A stretch of DNA of 64,000 nt from Buddleja alternifolia (GCA_019426215.1 CM033401.1:5647134-5711133), one strand, 5' to 3'. Shown: positions 11,441 through 22,755, numbered from the stretch's first letter. Numbers and translations: made by a program. Notes: generated by a model not told the origin, from the letters alone.

Positions 11441-11452
11441 GCTCTAATACCA
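11441..11452 (-). other. Primer binding site of the full-length Copia element
   Basis: On the minus strand it reads TGGTATTAGAGC, two bases from the 5' LTR. The usual initiator-Met tRNA site is TGGTATCAGAGC, seen unmutated in the defective copy (1087-1098). One C-to-T change is therefore present here. Confidence 0.85.
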
Positions 11453-11454
11453 CT

Positions 11455-11936
11455 TGTTGTGGAACTCAGAGTCATATTCCACCAAATATAGAAATAGCGA
11501 GAGAAATATTGTACTAGAAAACCACACTAGATTTAATTCCCAGGAAAGATTGGAGGCGTCACAACGGTCGCGCTTAAAACCCAACCTCCTCGACAGAATT
11601 AACTAGACGAATTTAATAGCACAATATAACACTACAACTATAACTAACAATGGCTACTTGAAGAATAGCACAAAATAAAGAACACCAAATTTAACGAGGT
11701 TCGGCTAATTTAGTCTACGTCCTCGGACCCCACCAAAATATTTCACTAAAGGATTAAAGTGAAACTATTACAAACTATAGAGGAAGAAAGAAGAAATTGC
11801 TAAAAGACTTAGGCAATTTGGGATGTTTTTCAAAGTGAAGAGGTGATCTCCTTTTATACAACAAATGAGCCCACCCTTTACAAATTCTATCTATGTGGGA
11901 TATTTTCCTCTTTAAAAAATGAGCCACACTTCAACA
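11455..11936 (-). repeat. 5' LTR of the full-length Copia element
   Basis: The 482-bp LTR with TGTTG...CAACA ends is nearly identical to 6804-7285. It drives transcription of the minus-strand element. The TCAAC at 11937-11941 is the second half of the target duplication. Confidence 0.95.
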
Positions 11937-11941
11937 TCAAC

Positions 11942-12739
11942 AAGCGGGTCGTTGCACCGTCAGAAATTTGGCAGATGCCTCAACTTAGACATTTGCATTT
12001 GCAGATGTGTGAACTTCACCTCCCGGATCCTCCCAGTGTCGAGGAGGACAAGCCCGTCCTTGTTTTGAGGAACCTACAAACGCTTTCCAAAGTGAAAAAC
12101 TTCAATTGTGGCGAAGATGTGGTTTTTAGAATCCCCAATATCAAGAAGTTGGGAGTACTTTATGAGGGCCCTGACGAAGGGTGAAGAAGAGATAAGTCTC
12201 ATCAATCTTGGTCGTTTAACTAAACTTGAGTCATTTTCTTGCGGCTTTAATTCGACCGAGATGCCATTTTTGCAAAACATCACCTTCCCGCATTCTCTCA
12301 GGAAGTTGACTTTAGAGGAAACCTTTCTCGATTGGGAAGAGATGTCGACCACGATAGGTTCATTGCCCCTTCTTCAAGTGCTCAAATTGACATTAAATGC
12401 GTGTAAAGGACAGAAGTGGGAACCGGTTGAAGGGCAATTCTGCAGCCTGAAATTCTTGCTAATCCTTGGGTGTGATGATCTGGCATACTGGATGGCAGAC
12501 AAAACCAACTTTCCACGTCTTGAGCAGCTTATTCTTGTAGAGTTATGCCAACGCTTAGATCAATTGTTCTGATTACTTGTAGCACGTCTGTAGTCATTTC
12601 TGTTAAGAAGATAGCAGATGAACAAGAGGAAGTTGGGAATGTAGACCTTCAAATTCAGGTATCAGACTATAAATATAAGAACAAAGGTGGATTCCTTGAT
12701 AGCTTAGCAAGTCGTAATTTTCGAGTTGAAATTGTATAA
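11942..12739 (+). pseudogene. R1-type NLR pseudogene, part 2 (LRR region to stop)
   Basis: This continues the gene broken at 6803: after the TCAAC duplication it resumes with codons for VVAPSEIWQMPQLRHLHL, matching the intact paralogue. Further lesions are seen. A frameshift near 12181-12195 gives a TGA right after GPDEG. A deletion of about 70 bp near 12545 removes the codons for the LEEVPSGIGDIP stretch of the intact copy. The last piece (12545-12739) ends SLASRNFRVEIV, the same terminus as the intact gene minus a few residues. Before these losses it was an LRR sensor domain of an intracellular immune receptor. Confidence 0.9.
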
Positions 12740-13740
12740 TACTAAGAACTGAATTAAAGTTAATAATGATCATCATTTCATTTTCTTGATAATTTGCATG
12801 CCTTGATGATGATGCTTCATCTACATACTGAAGGAAAGAGAAAAATGAACGAGAAATTGGTTAAAAGGGAATTACTAATATTTTTATTGATAAAAGGGTT
12901 AATTACACTAATTATCCCTCTTGAGCATATAACAAATATCTACCTCTTATAATAAAACTTACTATCGTTCCGTTTCCTCAAAAAAATAACGAAATTTGTT
13001 GCAATCATCAAAAAATATTTTCTAAATTCCCCATTATGCCCTTGAGGGGGTGAATGTAACTTTTATATTAAATAGGATGAAACTGAAATTTTCAATTTAG
13101 TCTTAAATAAATGATTTCGTAAAAAAAAAAAAATTATCATCTCAATATTGAAGTACAAATTCGGATGCCAATTTGATTATTTTTTAGAAAATAAAAACAA
13201 ATATCAAGTTTTGGTTTATTTTAGGAGCAATATCATAATTCAATGCAAATAAATCTAAATTTGTTAGTTGCCAAAAAAATATGAAATCAGTTACTAAATT
13301 AAGAAAGTTGAAAGAAAACAAATATATATATATATATATATATATGATAAAAAAATGAAAATTTAAAAAGTTATTATGGAAAAATAAAAATAAAATTAAA
13401 AAAAAGAAAGAAAATAGTAGCTAAAGTTAGTCATAAGGGGGTGATTGCAAGGTTTTATTATAAGAGTGAAGTGTCTATAACAATAAAGTAGGGTACATTG
13501 TAATTACTCAAAATAAGAAGGTTGCAAATGTAATAAACCCTTTTTGAATTTATTGTTTAATTTTTTTAAAACAAGGGTAAGATTGACGTTTTACATTTTA
13601 CGTCACGCTTGACTAACGGCCCTCCGTCAGAGGGGGGTCAATGTAAAATTTTATTATAAGAAGGGGGTGTTTGTTATGAGTTTAAAATAAGTGGATTGGA
13701 CTGTAATTACACTAAAGATGGTTAGTGTAATTAACCATTG
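12740..13740. other. AT-rich 3' flank with nested MITE-like repeat
   Basis: No gene is present. Much of 13150-13740 is duplicated at 26500-27084 downstream of the intact NLR. A repeat with inverted ends (GGTTAATTACACTAATTATC near 12897 and TAGTGTAATTAACC near 13724) encloses motifs such as TTATTATAAGAAGGGGGTGT. A (TA)n run lies at about 13322-13344. Confidence 0.6.
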
Positions 13741-14060
13741 ATAAAATCAAAATCAAATGTTATTGAGAACAAAAAGAACATTTGCTAGCTCTAAAGTGTT
13801 TACGTATTGCGTCGTTCTAGGTCTTTCAACGCAACAACTACTTCATTTTCGATTCCAAAATGTTTGAGATTTTGTGTTCTCAAAGATCCTGATGTGAAGA
13901 TTTGTATTTCAGGGCACATAGAGACGTTCAAATGCCTTAGAGATGGCAATTCTAAATCATTTTTCTATTGACAAAAGCTTCTCAATGATCTTAATATACG
14001 AACTTCAAGTATCAGCAATCTTTATGTGGGAACGAAATGCTCAAAAGCATAAAATTCGAC
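13741..14060 (-). pseudogene. Decayed duplicate of the CNL terminal exon
   Basis: On the minus strand this repeats the end of the CNL exon at 14161-14658 with stops and small indels. The conserved block is around 13870-13970 (AGATCCTGATGTGAAGATTT, GGGCACATAGAGACGTT). The same relic occurs at 27085-27370. It has no open frame. Confidence 0.7.
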
Positions 14061-14160
14061 CCCAGATGTCACATGGGTCTATTTTTGGAATGTGTCCTAT
14101 TTTTGCTGATAAAATCAAATAAAAAGTTCTTGAGAAAAAAGAAAAGGAAATACCTTTGTT

Positions 14161-14658
14161 CTACAATGTTTTCGTATATATGGCGTCGTTCAAGTCTTTT
14201 ATCTCAACGATGACTTCATTTTTAATTTCAAAGTGTTCGAGATTTGGCGTTCTTAAAGATCCCGGTGTGAGAATCTGCATTTCGGGGCACATAGAAATGC
14301 TGACATGTTTTAGAGATGACAATTCCAAATCCTGTTTCCATTGGCAAAAGCTTCTCAATGATCTTAGCTTCGAAAGCTCCATTTTCTCCAAACTAGGGAA
14401 AATAATTTTTTCATTTTCCTTTTCCACACTCAGTATTACTTCTGTCATCATCAAGCTATCTCTTACTTGTAGCTCATTGAGGATCACGAGCGCTCTAGCA
14501 ATTGAGGGTGAGAATAGGTACTTCAATTTGTTGCACGCGCAAATATGCAGTTTTTCGAGTTTACTGAAGTGGCTGTTGGGCATTTTAAGATGCCATATTT
14601 GACGGACATTGTCATCCAGTCCATGTAATAACAGCTCCTTTAAGCTACCAAATTCAAC
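14161..14658 (-). pseudogene. CNL (At4g27190-like) terminal LRR exon
   Basis: This is the last exon of a coiled-coil NLR on the minus strand. It begins after an acceptor (TTTCGCAG, AG at 14660-14659) with VEFGSLKELLLHGLDDNVRQ and ends AIYTKTL with TAG at 14163-14161. The non-canonical LRRs (LKELLL...LEKLHICACNKLKYLFS) are typical of the C-terminal LRRs of At4g27190/RPS2-type receptors. The frame is open through the exon. It is joined in phase 0 to the exon at 15024-15441. The gene is called a pseudogene because the upstream exon is split by an LTR element and the NB-ARC is mostly gone. Confidence 0.8.
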
Positions 14659-14661
14659 CTG

Positions 14662-15023
14662 CGAAACGATATTCCAAGTTAGATCATGTCTTTTATCATC
14701 TATATCTATTAACACAACAACGAACACTCAGTTCTTTACTTTTGATATTCAGTAATATGCTACGTTTTATCAGAACACGAAAGATACCTCTTGGTTGATA
14801 AATGCATGCCTCTATTAGCAACAGCTATTAGCACAACAACAAACGCTCGATTATGTACTTATTGATATTCAGTAATATGCTATATTATCAGAATACAAAA
14901 CATACCTTTTGGTAGATTAGTGCATGTTTTCTATCAGCTATAACTATTAACACATACGTTTGAAACGCTGTAGTTCTGATACTGAGTAACATGCTAGATT
15001 GTATTAGAGAATGCAAAACATAC
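14662..15023 (-). other. Intron between the two last CNL exons
   Basis: The intron starts at donor GTATGT (15023 down) and ends at the TTTCGCAG acceptor; both fit plant consensus. It contains three diverged copies of a segment of about 110 bp with words such as AGTAATATGCTA and AACACAACAACGAACGCTC, at about 14710, 14815 and 14935. Confidence 0.6.
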
Positions 15024-15441
15024 CATTTGGCTTATAAAAACCGGAAAAGAACTATCCCCAGGGACTACCCTTAGGAGCTTTGGCAGGCTCCTGACTGACA
15101 GAAACTGTAGCTGAGGAAATTTGATGCTTTCGATTCCTCTGCAAAAAAACACGAGGCTCGGTAGAGAATGAAGTACGAGCTTCCTCAATCTTGGGAAGTG
15201 AATACTAACATTCGCTTTGTCTACATCGTTCAAAAAGACCTCTTTCATCGTCCCACAAAATATTATTCGAAGTTCTTCAAGGTGCACAAAAGTCGCGGCA
15301 ATTGACAAGGTGAATAGATATGGCAAGATCTTACAATTTCGAATATCGATAGATTTCAGATTGATAAAAGGATGATTTCGAACTTGATTCCTCCACAAAT
15401 GGAGCAGCGACGGCATCTCATATATCTCCAAATCTCTCAAG
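15024..15441 (-). pseudogene. CNL LRR exon, second half (3' of the LTR insertion)
   Basis: The minus-strand frame reads LRDLEIYEMPSLLHLWRNQV and further LRRs (KSIDIRNCKILPYLFTLSIA, LEELRIIFCG) to SQM at the splice donor. Removing the element at 15442-20328 and one TCAAG joins it in frame to the upstream half at 20334-20845, giving SFVN-LRDLEIYEM. It belonged to the LRR sensor domain of a CNL. Confidence 0.85.
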
Positions 15442-16081
15442 TGTTGGAAATTAAGCTTTAAAATTTCTTGTTTTTCTTAATTTCCATCTTATTAATTTTA
15501 TAGAAGTTTATGGCTTCATTTGAAAATATTTTATGACTCTTTATATGCATTTGGTTGTTACATTTTATATCTTTATAACTCACTTTCTTTATGTTTATGA
15601 CCATTTTATTATAACTTTATTACACAATTTATTTGGGTCATTATTTCATTGTAACAACCTACATATCTATCACTATATAAGAAGCCTAAACTTATACTTT
15701 TATAGAGAGTTAATATAGAGTTTTGTGAGATGATTTGTTTACTCCCTACAAGAGTGTTTTGGCAACGTGATTAAGGGATTGGTTCCTCGTCTCCTTGTGG
15801 TTGTGCACATAGGATGAGACACCGCTGTGAGCTAATGGGGTTTTATCTTGGAGTCGTGATCAGCCGTCAGAACCTGCACGTAGGGAGGCAATCATGGCTT
15901 TAGGACAGCGTCATGTGGCGTGACTCTCCATCGGTGCAGTATCTTATTTTATGTTTTATGTTGTTTAATATGTATTATTGAAAAGATTTATAGTATTATA
16001 TCATGATGTACGAATAGCATAATTTTGAGATTATTTAAGTAATTTATATTTATTTAAACACAAATCACAAAATTTACAACA
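15442..16081 (+). repeat. 5' LTR of the LARD-like element
   Basis: The first half is AT-rich with a TATA-like CTATATAAGAAGCC at about 15672. The second half (about 15720-15945) is a GC-richer block starting GAGTGTTTTGGCAACGTG. This suggests a U3 promoter followed by the R/U5 leader. It differs from the 3' LTR by roughly a dozen substitutions and one indel. Confidence 0.9.
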
Positions 16082-19044
16082 ATCTAAAGCCATGAGCGTG
16101 ATTTGTGTTTAAGCAAATAATTTTGAGATTTATGATTTAATGTAACCCAAGTTTTGGTTGTTTGCATGTGAACTCGATTGAGAAATTGATCAATCCATTG
16201 GGATACAACATGTATCCTAATAAATCTATGATGCTCGGCGCCTACTAGTTGATCTGGGTATGAGCTATTCAATTCCAGAAAATGATATGACTTTCTCCAC
16301 TATGAAATTTCTTAAAGAGATTAAAAAGGTACGTGGATTGCATAATTCTATTCTTTTATATATGATCGAAATCAATTACATTTCTGACAAGTCCCATATG
16401 CTTATAATGTAATTAGTGAATGCATGAATAAATCTTGCTTTTACGTATGAGCAATTTTATGGTTTGGTCAAACGAACTTGAGCATGTGTTAATTATCCAT
16501 TAAGATTTAACAATCTGTTATCTGTTTTTTTAAGTGCTAATTTAAGGATGCTTTATAAGCTATACATGCATTTTTCTTGAAACATTCGGGAGGATTAGCA
16601 AGTTAAGTTTATGTATGGGAATTAAGTTTATAAAAATAATAATAATATAGTTTAATAGGAAACCAATAATCCATTAGTGTGTATGAAATTCACTTGTTTA
16701 TCTGATTACCAATTATGATCATATTTATGATTATTTTATGTGAGATGGTAGGCACTAAAGCTATTGCATGATGTTATACCAAGTAGTAACTGAATTGACA
16801 TAATGACTAGAAGACCGTTGGGGCTCATAGTTGGATCAAATTCTTTGCTCATCTTTTCAAGAGTTTGAATTATATTTAATAAGGCATATAATGCATCATC
16901 ATTATATACAATTGACTAGTAACATACAAGAAATATGTGAATTAAAACTTATCTGATAATTAAGAGCATGTATAGGAGTTACATGTTAGCCTTGCGGCTA
17001 GCTTGTGTAAGTCATAGTGAGAAATTCACAAATTCATATGCTATCATAATTACTTGATGGTTACATACTTGGTGGTTATATATACTAAATATCTTGAAGA
17101 AGACAAAAAGCATCTTGTCACTTGATTCTTAGATATGATTTTATAGGTTACAAATTGATTACTACATAGCATGAATATTTCTAACGGTTAGTGAATTATT
17201 TAAGAATTATCATGAAAGAGTGTAAATGCCATTCTACTAATGAGCGTATAACTGTAATATAATTGTTTGGAAGTTGCATGTTGATAATTATTTACATATT
17301 GTGCAGTTTAAAGAAAATATATTTCTAGATAATGGTATATGAATTAATATTAATATTCATAAAATTCAAAATCCGGTGGAATATGTATGCATGTGATACC
17401 ATTGATACCTCATTATATTCCTCAATTCTTTCTTAAGGCTGCATAATTATATAGATGCATCAGTTTTGTAAATTCTAAATTTGCATTTAAATTATATTTG
17501 GATATGAGGGATATGATTCATTAATTAATTTTAATGTCATTAGAATGTCTATTGAAGTCCTTCATGAGAGCATGCTTGTGATTATTGCTGATATGAAGAT
17601 ATATATGAAACGATTTCTTTTCAAAGGAAAAGGAAAAATTTTATGACATGGAATAAATATTCTATTATATTTCATTAAAGGATCAGATAAATATATAATT
17701 AATTAGCAAAGAATTTAATTGATGGTGTAGCCATTACATATGGTTCCCCAACAGCTAATTTATACTCTAATGCATTATCTAACGACTTATTGTGAGATTG
17801 AAAATGAGTGTAAATTGTTACATTTACATATGCAGTTAATGCATGAGTTGTTTCTTTGATTATATGATTGGTTACAGTGGGTGCATGCAAAATAATCAAG
17901 ACACATTATGAGCTCCTAATAGTAGTAATGTCAATTTGAAAGTAGAATTAAACTTAAGATAAAATTGTGGATGTCATATTCGGATTGTGGTTTATTTCAA
18001 AGTATTTTGTGAAAATTAGATATTAAATTTCTGTGAGGAGTCTGATTAAAATGCACACTTGATACCACCGTGAGAAATTCATAAATTTGATCATTTCATC
18101 ATACATTGGAAATGTCGGGTTGTCTTTATCCAAAAAAAATGCTTTATACATGAGATTAATTCTATTGTGGATTAATAGGAAAAGTATATTTTATATAGTG
18201 CTAAATTTAATTTATTTGAAACGGGTCATATGGAATATAATTTTCTCCCCTAGTGACATGCAGTTTAACTATGGCTATTTTATGAAATGTGATGGTTATA
18301 TTGATTGTATTCAATATGAAAATATTATGTGATAAATTGTATTCGAGAATTTTATTAAGTGCGGGAAATATATTGTCAAAGAAAATGATATAGCTGTTTG
18401 GGAAGACAATAAAAATGATTTTGGTGATGCTAAATATTTGATTACTTTATTTTATAATCGTGACTTGGATCATATATAGAAGAAAAATGTGGGGGTGTAT
18501 ATTGATTTTATTCAATAATAATAAAAAAAAAAACTGTGATAAGTTATTTCCAAAGTTAAATGCAAGAAATATAAAAGGTTGGATTATTTCATAATACATT
18601 ATAAATATGGGGCTGATTTTATTCCAAAATATTTATGAGATTAATTTGTTTGTGGATTGAAAAGAAAATTATCATTATAGTGCTATAAAACGTGTCTTAT
18701 GAAATTATTAATATTTAATTTTAGTGACTTGCTGATAGACTATGAAAATTGTTTGTGAAATTTGAAAGTTAAAAGTGAAGCTAATATTTGTAAAGTTTTA
18801 AAGTAAAATTATCATGTCCTTGAGTGACTTGTATCTGGAAATGAAAGAAAATATTTATGATATTGAAGAATAGAGATTGAAAAGATTTTGTGACTTGTTT
18901 CGAGATGAGTAAAATTATCATATATAAATTCAATTGAAAAGAATAACTCTATTTTGGGGAGTTGTGAATAACATGTATGTTTATGTGATGAATTGAGAAA
19001 TGAAAACAAAGAGGCATATATTATTTATTCCATGAGATGGAATT

Positions 19045-19640
19045 TGCCTCGGGGGACTAGCGCAGAGGCTAGATCTTTTATCATCGATGGGGATGGGCTG
19101 AGCCCGCAAAGGAATCACCTCCGGGAGTAACCCAACCTTTGTGATTGGAGACCCCAGGAAGAAGGTTCAATGGGTAGGAACAACCTGTAATGCGTGATTC
19201 ATAAGCACTATTTTGAGGAGAGTATACATCGAGATGCCTCCTTCCCAATCCCTAAGGTGAAGTGCTGTAAAAAGTGTGATGTTAGCATGGGCTTTTGACC
19301 CTTAATGAGACCAAGGCGGGAAATCCGCGAGGTAGAGGTCACATGTACCCTTGGGAGGTTTCACCTAAGTGAGAGTCGCCCTGATGGCCGGGGCTATGGG
19401 TTTGGGCTGACCCTAGAGACCTCACGAGAATCAAGATCAGAGCGCATGGCCGTTAACGCTCTAACCCGCTATAACCATGTCCTAAAGTCTATATCGTGTG
19501 TGTGGTAATTGAAGTTTGGTTAAGGGACCTAATTCCAGGCCTAGTCCATTATGGCTCCCTCAAATGGAGATTACTATCACTAAGTATACGTTCAAGCCCG
19601 GAAGGCACCTATACCGATTGCATGATATAAAGTTGCCACC
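19045..19640 (+). other. GC-rich structured-looking island in the LARD interior
   Basis: About 600 bp just before the 3' LTR has clearly higher GC than the AT-rich 3 kb before it. It begins near CTCGGGGGACTAGCGCAGAG and contains CCGGGGCTATGGGTTTGGGC. A 67-codon open frame in it resembles nothing I know. A packaging or dimerisation RNA domain is a possible reading, by inference only. Confidence 0.5.
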
Positions 19641-19689
19641 ATTTTACTTGATTTATTGAATTTAAGAAATTTTAAATCTTGTGGGGGAT

Positions 19690-20328
19690 TGTTGGAAATT
19701 AAGCTTTAAAATTTCTTGTTTTTCTTAATTTCCATCTTATTAATTTTATAGAAGTTTATGGCCTCATTTGATAATATTTTGTGACTCTTTATATGCATTT
19801 GGTTGTTACATTTTATATCTTTATGACCCACTTTCTTTATGTTTATGACCATTTTATTATAACTTTATTACACAATTTATTTGGGTCATTATTTCATTGT
19901 AACAACCTACTTATCTATCACTATATAAGAGGCCTAAACTTATACTTTTATAGAGAGTTAATATAGAGTTTTGTGAGATGATTTCTTTACTCCCTACAAG
20001 AGTGTTTTGGCAACGTGACTAAGGGATTGGTTCCTCGTCTCCTTGTGGTCGTGACATAGGATGAGACACCGCTGTGAGCTAATGGGGTTTTATCTTGGAA
20101 TCGTGATCAACCGTCAGAACCTGCACGTAGGGAGGCAATCATGGCTTTAGGACAGCGTCATGTGGCGTGACTCTCCATCGGTGCAGTATCTTATTTTATG
20201 TTTTATGTTGTTTAATATGTATTATTGAAAAGATTTATAGTATTATATCATGATGTACGAATAGCATAATTTTGAGATTATTTAAGTAATTTATATTTAT
20301 TTAAACACAAATCACAAAATTTACAACA
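19690..20328 (+). repeat. 3' LTR of the LARD-like element
   Basis: The 639-bp copy matches 15442-16081 and is preceded by the polypurine tract GTGGGGGAT. It is followed by the TCAAG duplication (20329-20333). Confidence 0.9.
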
Positions 20329-20333
20329 TCAAG

Positions 20334-20845
20334 TTCACGAAAGATTCAACCGGAAGTGAGTCGTGGCATATCTCTTGCAAATTAGTGAAGTTTTCAAGAT
20401 AAAGTGACTCCAAAAAACGAAAAAAGCCTCCATTTGATGAGTTCAACAGATGGTTCATTGTTGAACAATGGTAAATCTTGAGTTTCTTAATCTTTTCAAA
20501 TTCTTGAAAATCTAGTTTATTTGAGGCGTTCCCTATTAAACTCAAGTTTTCGGTTTTTCTGAGTAAGACGTAAATCCAATTTCCAGGAGTTACATCGTTT
20601 GGCAGAGACAACTCCATATACTGCTGATCTTCTATTATCATGTACAGAAGTGGTATTTCTATTATCTTGTCCTTGACCTCTATTTTTACGCGAAAACTTG
20701 GCATATTCGAAAAAAGGCGTATATCCATTGCAACAACTTTTATACCTTCTACCTCGACCTCTACGTCGGGTTTTTGAGACATGAACATGATTTTGCACCC
20801 TTTTTCACTACTGCAAAATGGAATTCCTAAATCCTCTAATTTCAT
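20334..20845 (-). pseudogene. CNL fragment: RNBS-B remnant fused to LRR start
   Basis: The frame opens KLEDLGIPFCSSEKGCKIMF, which looks like the RNBS-B region of At4g27190-type CNLs (usually LGIPFG..HKGCKI followed by TSR). It passes within a few residues into LRR-type sequence (LLYMIIEDQQYMELSLPNDV, KLKIYHCSTMNHLL, LESLYLENFTNLQEI). The GLPL, RNBS-D and MHD regions are missing, so an internal deletion probably fused NB-ARC to LRR. It ends at the LARD insertion (20333). No NB-ARC or coiled coil was found upstream (20846-22000). Confidence 0.7.
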
Positions 20846-21498
20846 ACTTTCCGAAACATCATTGTTTCGTGTTTTTCAAACAATCTAGCCTAGGGAAGGA
20901 TTTCGCGCGGTCGATCCAAGCCCCTTGATAATTTACAACTTAGAATTATCTAATAACCCCTGCTTATATGTGCTTATGGTGGTTTAAGTCTTGCAAATAA
21001 TTTTCGTGATGCAATGCTAATAATAAATTGAGAGATAAACTAAGATTCGAATAATTAATCAACACTTAAAACTCAAGTAAAATGTACCTCCATGAATTCT
21101 CTGATGAATTCTTCTGGATTAGAGTGCTCGATTACAATGCTGCTAACAAACTAATTTATGTTACTGACTAGTTACTCTAGAATTATGCTAAACCTAATTG
21201 CGTCTACGATTGCTACAAACTAATGAAAGAAAGAAATAATTTTTTACTCTAGAATTATGCTAAACCTAATTACTCTAGAATTAAAGTACGGTTGTTTCTT
21301 GAAACATCTTATATACCTAAAATATCCACATGTAATCCAATTATTTTTAATGGCAAAAAGAGTAAAAATAAATTTCAAATATGTACAATAATAAGAATTA
21401 TAGTTACATTAAGGCTCTAAATAAGGTTACTCCTATTTATTTATTCATTAAAAAAGAACATATTTGGGAAGTCCAATATGCCAACATATACGGTGCTA
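20846..21498. other. Non-coding spacer
   Basis: No gene was seen. A short duplication of ACTCTAGAATTATGCTAAACC occurs at about 21173 and 21246. Confidence 0.5.
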
Positions 21499-22035
21499 GG
21501 CCTGTCAATCGGGCCTTATGAGCCGAGCTTGGTGTGGCTCAAGCTCAAAATTATCGGGCCTTAATAGGCTCTGCTCAAACTCAACTCATAATCTTTTTCT
21601 TTGGCTAGGCTCAAACTCAGGCTCACATTATTTACGAGGTTCGGGCTTATTTCGGGCTACATTATGTATAAAAAATAAAAAATAAATATAAAAAGACTAC
21701 ACAAGATTTTGAGTCATAATGAAGAGATTATTATAAATACACAAGATTCAGTGAGAGGAAAGAAAAGTTGAAACGCTCGATCCATTAAAATTAAACAAGA
21801 TAATGTATAAAAGAATCATTAATATTTACTTAGTGATATTATTATATAAATCTTGATTTTCAATTAACTTAATTTCTTCAAATATTTATTCAACTTTTCA
21901 TGTCAATCAAAATTTAATTTTGTAAATAATTATAATTTATTTTGTAGTCATTAGTTAAGTTGAACAATATCTATGTATATGAATTGTTTTAACGAGATTA
22001 TCTGATTCACGTGCGACGCACGTGTTTTTTACTAG
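21499..22035 (+). mobile_element. Helitron 3' end (left border uncertain)
   Basis: A perfect hairpin, CACGTGC-GAC-GCACGTG (22008-22024), is followed 11 bases later by CTAG (22032-22035) and then T. This is the canonical Helitron 3' terminus (hairpin plus CTRR, inserted between A and T). The upstream text beginning TAGGCCTGTCAATCGGGCC (about 21498) is repeat-like with a clustered GGCTC/GGGC motif. I cannot place the 5' TC end, so the start given is only the first repeat-like base. No RepHel gene is present. Confidence 0.55.
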
Positions 22036-22689
22036 TTAAGCTAAAAGACACACATCATTTAGTTTAGTCCATTTAAATAAATTCCGTTATCGGCTCTCCC
22101 ATTTAAACAGATGAACAAATTCTGCGAAACATACCATTAGCCAGATTCCTACCTAAAAATACTCGCTTAAAAAACAAAATAAATACACCTAATATAGAAG
22201 TAGCATGTCGAAACCTGTCATTTAGTCAAACATAAGTTGACCATACGTATATTAGTTTCAAAATCATATATAACCATTACCATTTACCTATTAACTAGCA
22301 TAACTAAGAAATTTTCACCATTGCAGATAAAACACAAAAAGTGCTCAACATTGCACATACAAAACTAAATATGAAACCGCAAAACACACATCACATGTAA
22401 CTAATTCATACATTTTTCTCAGTAAACTACTCTAAACAATTAGAAAGAATTAGATGAAATAGAATTATAAATATAGTTCAAAGCGAAGTAACAACAAAAT
22501 AATACAGTTCACAACACTTTGTCATAGTGATAATGCCATGGAATCCAATATTAGTTTGATTCATGACAGAAATCAATTATGTGAATAGCTCCAATAAGCT
22601 TCACATTTAACGATTGAAGTATGCCTTTCAACATAGTCGAGCGGCTGCAACAATAGGCGAAGGCGGCGATTCCAACGACGGCGGTGGTA
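22036..22689. other. Non-coding spacer
   Basis: AT-rich sequence with no recognisable gene or repeat. Confidence 0.5.
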
Positions 22690-22755
22690 GTGGCGACTCC
22701 AATCGAGGGAGGTGGCGACTCCAATCGAGGGAGGTGGCGACTCCAATCGGAAAGC
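22690..22755. repeat. 22-bp minisatellite, about 3 copies
   Basis: The unit GTGGCGACTCCAATCGAGGG(AG) starts at 22690, 22712 and 22734, inside a short GC-rich patch (22650-22760). Confidence 0.85.

Larger units (their letters stand above)
6804..11936 (-). mobile_element. Full-length Tnt1-like Copia retrotransposon, apparently intact
   Basis: This is a 5133-bp element on the minus strand with two 482-bp LTRs (6804-7285 and 11455-11936; TGTTG...CAACA). A perfect 5-bp target duplication, TCAAC, flanks it (6799-6803 and 11937-11941). By eye the LTRs differ at about 8 of 482 positions, so the insertion is fairly recent. It carries a primer binding site, a single uninterrupted gag-pol frame and a polypurine tract. 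It sits in the LRR region of an R1-type NLR: the flanking gene reads through once the element and one TCAAC are removed. The defective copy at 1-1774 belongs to the same family. Confidence 0.97.
15442..20328 (+). mobile_element. Non-coding LTR retrotransposon (LARD-like) inside the CNL
   Basis: This is a 4887-bp element with LTRs of 640 bp (15442-16081) and 639 bp (19690-20328), both TGTTGG...ACAACA, and a perfect 5-bp target duplication TCAAG (15437-15441 and 20329-20333). The polypurine tract GTGGGGGAT at 19681-19689 puts it on the plus strand. The 3.6-kb interior has no gag or pol homology I can see and no long open frame, so it depends on another element for proteins. That fits a LARD. 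I do not recognise the primer binding site after 16081. TGTTGG ends and the tract style suggest a Copia partner. Confidence 0.92.

Noticed and set aside
15800..15870. A GATGAG-containing segment in the LARD LTR that might be a hammerhead ribozyme (retrozyme)
   Set aside because: The conserved CTGATGA and GAAA core elements in the right order are missing.
19305..19508. A 67-codon frame in the GC-rich island of the LARD
   Set aside because: It is short, has no similarity I recognise, and is better read as non-coding element sequence.
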